NCBI GenBank assembly: GCA_019426215.1 | Contig: CM033396.1 | Location: forward strand, 34,524,503 to 34,588,502 | Source: Buddleja alternifolia | Taxonomy: Eukaryota; Streptophyta; Magnoliopsida; Lamiales; Scrophulariaceae | DNA: 64,000 nucleotides | Reading direction: 5' to 3' | Shown here: piece by piece, positions 59,801-64,000 of the stretch | Layout: each line of letters opens with the position of its first letter | Position numbering within the stretch: the stretch's first letter is position 1 | Made by a program: the position numbers and the translations under genes | The notes under the pieces: generated by a model | Databases searched by the model: none | What the model was told of the DNA's origin: nothing | The model's input: the letters and a program-made list of their open reading frames with translations, nothing else

Positions 59801-60655
59801 ATGGTTATATGAGATGGAATAAAAAAACTTATATGAGATGGAATAAAAAAACTTAACAGGCAAAGACTTCCGTAATGATATTAACATGCCAAGAGTTAAT
59901 TTTGACAAGAAGATGGCCTTAACTATTAAATCATATCTATGTGGGACTTGATTGGTACATGATTGAGTTTAAGGAGTGAAAGGAAAAAAAAATCAAAGAA
60001 TTGCACTAAAGCCCTCAATCTAGGTCTATAGGCCTTGAGACCTTTCATTTTCCACTCAAGACCAAAATAAAATAAAATTGGAGAATGATAATAGAGAGAG
60101 ACATGCTGCTAAACATATACACACTCAACTCTTCAATTTCTTTGACTATTTTCTTCCTAGGAGCTCAAATTAAAGGTATATTTCAAAGATCTCATGTTTA
60201 ATATCACTATTTTTTTACCTAATAAGCTAAATATGCCCTTACCTAATATCCTAAAGTTGTTTCCTTATCTCAATGAAAGATCTCATGTTTAATATCACTA
60301 TTTTTTTACCTAATAAGCTAACAGAAAGTGCATTTCTGTTGTTACCCAATTTACTCCCTGTATATTACGTCGTTTGCTCCAGATCTCAACATAATAATTG
60401 TAGCCCTTTCTGTTAGCTTTAATTCGCCTAAATAATCAACTCAATCCGATTTCTAATGAAGCGGTTATGCCCAAAATACTGGAGGCTGGACGATCAAGTA
60501 CGAAAATCTCCGAAAATAGGTGACTTTGCCGATTCTCTTCCTTGATTTAATCTATCTATTGCTTTCTTGATTTGATAATGTAAATTTGACCGGTGTTAGG
60601 AGAACAAAAAATTTTGTAAATTGTTATTCATTATGATTTATTTCTTTACTTTATG
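56829..60655 (+). repeat. 1.16-kb tandem repeat, 3.3 copies, inside the CACTA element
   Basis: Units start with AGAAAGTGCATTTCTGTTG at about 56829, 57997, 59159 and 60322. The fourth is cut at 60655, where the F-box fragment begins. Units are nearly identical, with units 2-4 closer to each other than to unit 1. Each ends with a sub-repeat of about 100 bp (TCTCATGTTTAATATCACTA ... TTACCTAATAAGCTAA). The open frames at 58476-58745 and 59639-59908 are equivalent positions of the repeat and not genes. Confidence 0.92.
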
Positions 60656-61510
60656 CATTTACAAGTATTGGGGCCGTTAGCTCGTTCTTTACAGTGGATA
60701 GTACACCGTCATCGACACTACATCGGATCAACTTGCTCGACATACCGACTACTTCGAGAGGTTGTAAAAATGATGAAAGAATTGTTGTCCAGCGAACGAG
60801 CACGTGCCGGTTGATTTTGTTAGGGTATATCTATCTATCATTGTTTGAATAAGTACAAATGCTTTTAAGAAGTTGTTTTGATTTCCTTTTTTTTTTTTGA
60901 ATTGTTTGTTTAGATGTTGGTGCATGTGGAGTCTCTACATCACATTATGGCGAGATACTTTTTTGTTAATATGCACCGCCTAGAGATCAGGTGTTCGAAG
61001 CTGCTTGACAATCTTGCTGTCACATTGGTGCTCATCAGTAGATGTACAGGCTTGAATGAGCTTAAAGTCGATTTGGTGGTAATATTTTAAGTTTTATGGT
61101 TTGTCGCTTATTAGTTATTACATGGTTTATTAAACACGTTCTTTGTTTGGGTTTCTAAAATAAAATTGTAATTGGCTTAACATGTGTAGGGTGCACCATG
61201 GAAAAACACGGGCATTAGTGTATCCAACTACGTAAAGGACTGGAAGTTGCAAGCAATGGGATTGGAGGCATTGAATGAGGTCACGATCTTCAACTTCTCG
61301 GGTTCTGATTGCGAGCTAAGCTACATTCTGTACGTGTTGTCGCAAGCAACTGAGTTAGATACACTAAATATCTACTGTGTTAATCAATTTTTTGATGATC
61401 CAATTGGTGTGTATAAGAGGGCATCAATTAGAGCGTATGAAGCTATCGCGTCAAACAATGTGCAAATTCGTTTCATAAAAGGGGCTTACCCTAGAATAAG
61501 AGGAGAATGA
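60654..61510 (+). pseudogene. Captured 3' half of the F-box gene
   Basis: It aligns along its whole length with 35602-36456: end of exon 1, intron 1, exon 2 (60914-61078), intron 2 and exon 3 (61190-61510). Introns are retained with the same splice sites, so it was copied from genomic DNA, not mRNA. Exon 1 has a 2-bp deletion near 60806 that shifts the frame. Exon 2 starts ATG TTG instead of AGG TTG. Exon 3 is fully open and ends IRGE. The F-box and most leucine-rich segments are absent. Confidence 0.9.
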
Positions 61511-61849
61511 AAATTGCACCGAGTCAACTTTGTTGTCAAATATTTTTTGGTTATATACTTTGATGATTAGTAGTAACTCGTGTTAATTATCTGTCGTTTT
61601 GATACTTTTGGGTAGATGTTGGGACTAATTGATTGGATAAGGTTGTCTGTTAAAATGATGTGGTATTGAAATAATTGTGTTGCATACTTCGATTGTGATG
61701 TTAATTAATTGTTTGCATTTTGTTGATAGGTGCGATGTTGTTTAGTTAATATTTGTTGATTTCATTGAATTATTCGTTATTTACCAGGTTTGATATTATA
61801 TGGATTTAGCATATAAAACGCTATATTCATAAATTTTTTAGCTTCATTT

Positions 61850-62400
61850 AGAGATGAATTTAGAGACAGTTTTAGAAAAGAGCAAAGACAGATTAGAGAC
61901 GGAATTAGAGACCTATATTGAAATGCGACCACAGACGGATTCAGAGTTGGAATCAGAGACGGAATCAGAGATGGATACGGAGTTGAAATCAGAGATGGAT
62001 TTAGAGACGAATAATAAATTGGAATCAGAGACGGTTACTGAGTTGGAATCAGAGATGGATTTAGAGATGGATTTAGAGATGGCTTCCACAAAATTTTGAG
62101 ACGGATTTTGTGACGGATTAGTTACCAAATCTGAATATAATTAGAGACGAATTTAAAGACGGATTAGAGACTAAATATAGAGACGGTTTATTTGGAAAAG
62201 AGTCATGAAAAAAGCGACAGAATTAGAGACGGAACAATTTTCCGTTTTTGAAATTAGAGACGGAAAAATTCCATCTCAATCAGGGTCGAGCTGTTTAAAG
62301 ACGGATGTCAGAGACGGAATTTTTCCGTCTCTGATTATTTTCAGAGACGAAAAATTGAGTTTCAGAGACGGATTTTTCTGTCTCTGAAACTCTGTTTTCT
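61850..62400. repeat. Right subterminal repeats of the CACTA element
   Basis: Repeated AGAGACGGA/ATCAGAGATGGA words up to the terminus. The Glu/Met/Ser-rich open frame at 61854-62099 is simply the translation of these repeats. Confidence 0.88.
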
Positions 62401-62522
62401 TGTAGTGATATTCATACACTCATTAATTGATAATTAAATGTAAGTCACTAGACTAGTAAAATATTAATTTTAGTAGAATTTGGATTAAATTTGTATAGTA
62501 GACCCAGTCCTGCACATCTGAA

Positions 62523-62697
62523 CTAAAAGTTGTAACTCGAGGCCCTGTACTTAGTACCCAATAAATCTTGTTCAAAAGCCTGACAAGTATCACCATCTTG
62601 TTCGTTTAGCTCCTCCATGTCACAGTTGATTCCTGCCTTAGCCAATCTATATGCCGCGCGGTTCGCCTCCCGGAGGATGTGCACAAGGTTGTGTTGG
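62523..62697 (-). pseudogene. C-terminal scrap of a LINE-type RNase H (RVT_3) domain
   Basis: The minus-strand reading HNLVHILREANRAAYRLAKAG ends in TAG at 62523 after about 57 codons. REAN..A..LAK.G is the end of the RNase H domain found in plant LINE relatives and RNase H-like host proteins. No upstream partner is visible. Confidence 0.6.
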
Positions 62698-63245
62698 ATT
62701 TATAATCCCAACGTATGGCATGATGTGAAATTCATGTACTTAAAGTCATCATATTAATTTGTGTCTGATTATGTGATCAATTAAAATATATAGTTAATTT
62801 CGTCTGTAATGCAATTAAGAAAAGTATGGAATTTTATGCATAGAAATCGAATTTTTAATATTTTCTTATGATGGACTAGATTGGAAATAATTCGAAGCCA
62901 ACGACAGTTAACTTATAAAAGAGTTGTGGTCCTCAAGTCATATGTATAGACTCTAAGAGAAACTCAAAGGCCTACGTAAAAAAAAAATGTGATTTTGGTA
63001 CACTAATGTAGACTGAACGTTTTTTGGTACACTAATATGGAGGGGTAGCAATTTGGGTACATCATTGGTCAAAAAATTGACAATTTTAGTACATTTTTCC
63101 GGAAATTGTTGAAGTAGCAACTGGAAAATGTCAAATTTGGGGATTTTTCAAAATTGGAGGGAAAATTGATGACATGGTAGCCAAGTGGGCAATGAATTGA
63201 TGACATGGCGGCCAATTGGACGAAGTTTAAAATATTTGCTACTTT
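62698..63245. other. Spacer
   Basis: No gene seen. Contains repeated TTTTGGTACACTAAT-type words (62994-63040) and two near-copies of TTGATGACATGG (63167 and 63199). Confidence 0.5.
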
Positions 63246-63312
63246 TGGATGTTTGAACCGATGATCTTTTAGCTAAAAATTAACACGTCTACCACTCCAC
63301 CACATCCCTTAA
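63246..63312 (-). repeat. tRNA-derived SINE-like head
   Basis: On the minus strand GGATGTGGTGGAGTGGTAGA (A-box-like) and GGTTCAAAC (B-box-like) occur at tRNA-like spacing, and GGATGT can pair with the terminal ACATCC. The T-arm does not close, so it is not a functional tRNA gene. Confidence 0.45.
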
Positions 63313-64000
63313 CTTGTTTTAGTTGGCTTCAGTTTTGTTACTTATAACATTACTTTGGTATGCCTTAGTAATATGTAATTATTAATATTTTATATATGAA
63401 ACATTTATAACTAATATTTTGTATAATTATTATAAGTATATCTACACTAAACTATATAATTAATAATTCATGTATTTACGAAAAGAGTAATTATATATTT
63501 CGAATATAATATTTTTATCTAACATTTATCATAAAATATACTATTATTTCAATTATAACATATATGATATGTACATGTACATATTCTTTACATGTACATG
63601 TTCTTATAAATATTTAATATTTATTTAATATTTTGATTAAGTACAAATATATAAAACTATTTAAATAGTTACATATGTTTGTTGTATTTATGGAGAAATT
63701 ATATTTAAATTTTTTTTGAAAACATAATATTTTTCTAGAAAAAAGTGTTGACAAATATATTTAGAAGATTAATTTACTTAATAATTTATCAACTAAATAA
63801 TATTAATATATATTATAATAATAATTAATATATATAAAATATTAATTTTGTAAACTCATCAACTACTTAAATATGTTTGTTTTTAAATGTTTATATGTAT
63901 TTATATTTTTAATATATTTTATTTTTTCTGGGAATTTTTTAATTTATTCTATTACAATATTGTTCAAGTTATATTCTAATGTTAAAAAAAGATTGCTTTG
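63313..64000. other. Very AT-rich spacer
   Basis: Composition is extremely AT-rich with many ATATAT and TTTAATATT words. I see no gene or terminus. Confidence 0.6.

Larger units (their letters stand above)
54827..62407. mobile_element. Complete non-autonomous CACTA (En/Spm-type) transposon carrying a host gene fragment, 7.58 kb
   Basis: Both ends read CACTACAAGAAAAC inward and are flanked by the 3-bp duplication ATA (54824-54826 and 62408-62410), which defines a CACTA insertion. Subterminal regions (54840-55560 and 61850-62400) are filled with AGAGACGGA words in both orientations. No TNP2-like transposase or DDE motif is seen, so it depends on an autonomous partner. Its cargo is a 1.16-kb tandem repeat (56829-60655) and an intron-containing part of an F-box gene (60654-61510). 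Confidence 0.93.

Noticed and set aside
61854..62099. Acidic 81-codon frame rich in Glu, Met and Ser
   Set aside because: It is a direct translation of the AGAGACGGA/ATCAGAGATGGA subterminal repeats of the CACTA element.

Overview
This window is nuclear DNA from a flowering plant, most likely a eudicot. The evidence is spliced genes with GT-AG introns (an RKD-type RWP-RK transcription factor, a five-exon cinnamoyl-CoA reductase and an F-box protein), an AT-rich background, and nested Ty1/copia LTR retrotransposons, a LINE and CACTA transposons. The species cannot be fixed from sequence alone. No CRISPR array, operon or bacterial feature is present.

Layout. 1-2979: a Ty3/gypsy-type LTR with primer site and an eroded internal region. 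2980-23170: an old, 3'-truncated Sirevirus-type copia element (minus strand). Its gag gene was split by a younger, almost complete 13.6-kb Sirevirus (6788-20357, 5-bp target duplication TGATG). The young element carries gag, pol and a third long ORF between pol and the 3' LTR. 23171-24502: LINE 3' end with poly(A). 24503-26400: AT-rich spacer. 26409-26680: two relic exons of a PDS5-like Tudor domain. 26660-33945: a decayed copia element whose integrase region was hit by a second copia element (28344-33383, 205-bp LTRs). 34231-39290: an F-box gene (34850-36456) and an RKD gene (37556-38359), surrounded by two interleaved pairs of inverted repeats. 39300-42330: spacer, one terminus of a CACTA-like transposon and a copia scrap. 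42466-46534: an intact cinnamoyl-CoA reductase gene (330 codons, minus strand). 46894-53398: a decayed plus-strand copia element (target duplication GTTAG) holding a 1.69-kb solo LTR (target duplication CAAGG). 54827-62407: a complete non-autonomous CACTA transposon (target duplication ATA). It holds a 1.16-kb tandem repeat and an intron-retaining copy of the 3' half of the F-box gene found 25 kb upstream. 62408-64000: AT-rich spacer with an RNase H-like scrap and a tRNA-derived SINE-like piece.

The likely functional host genes are the cinnamoyl-CoA reductase (monolignol/phenylpropanoid pathway), the RKD factor (germ-line/egg-cell type regulator family) and perhaps the F-box gene. They are not an operon or pathway cluster; they sit as islands between transposons. 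The most unusual features are (i) the young Sirevirus with its third ORF, several polypurine-like tracts after pol and its own promoter-like leader, and (ii) the CACTA element that captured and rearranged genomic DNA from an F-box locus whose intact relative is in the same window.
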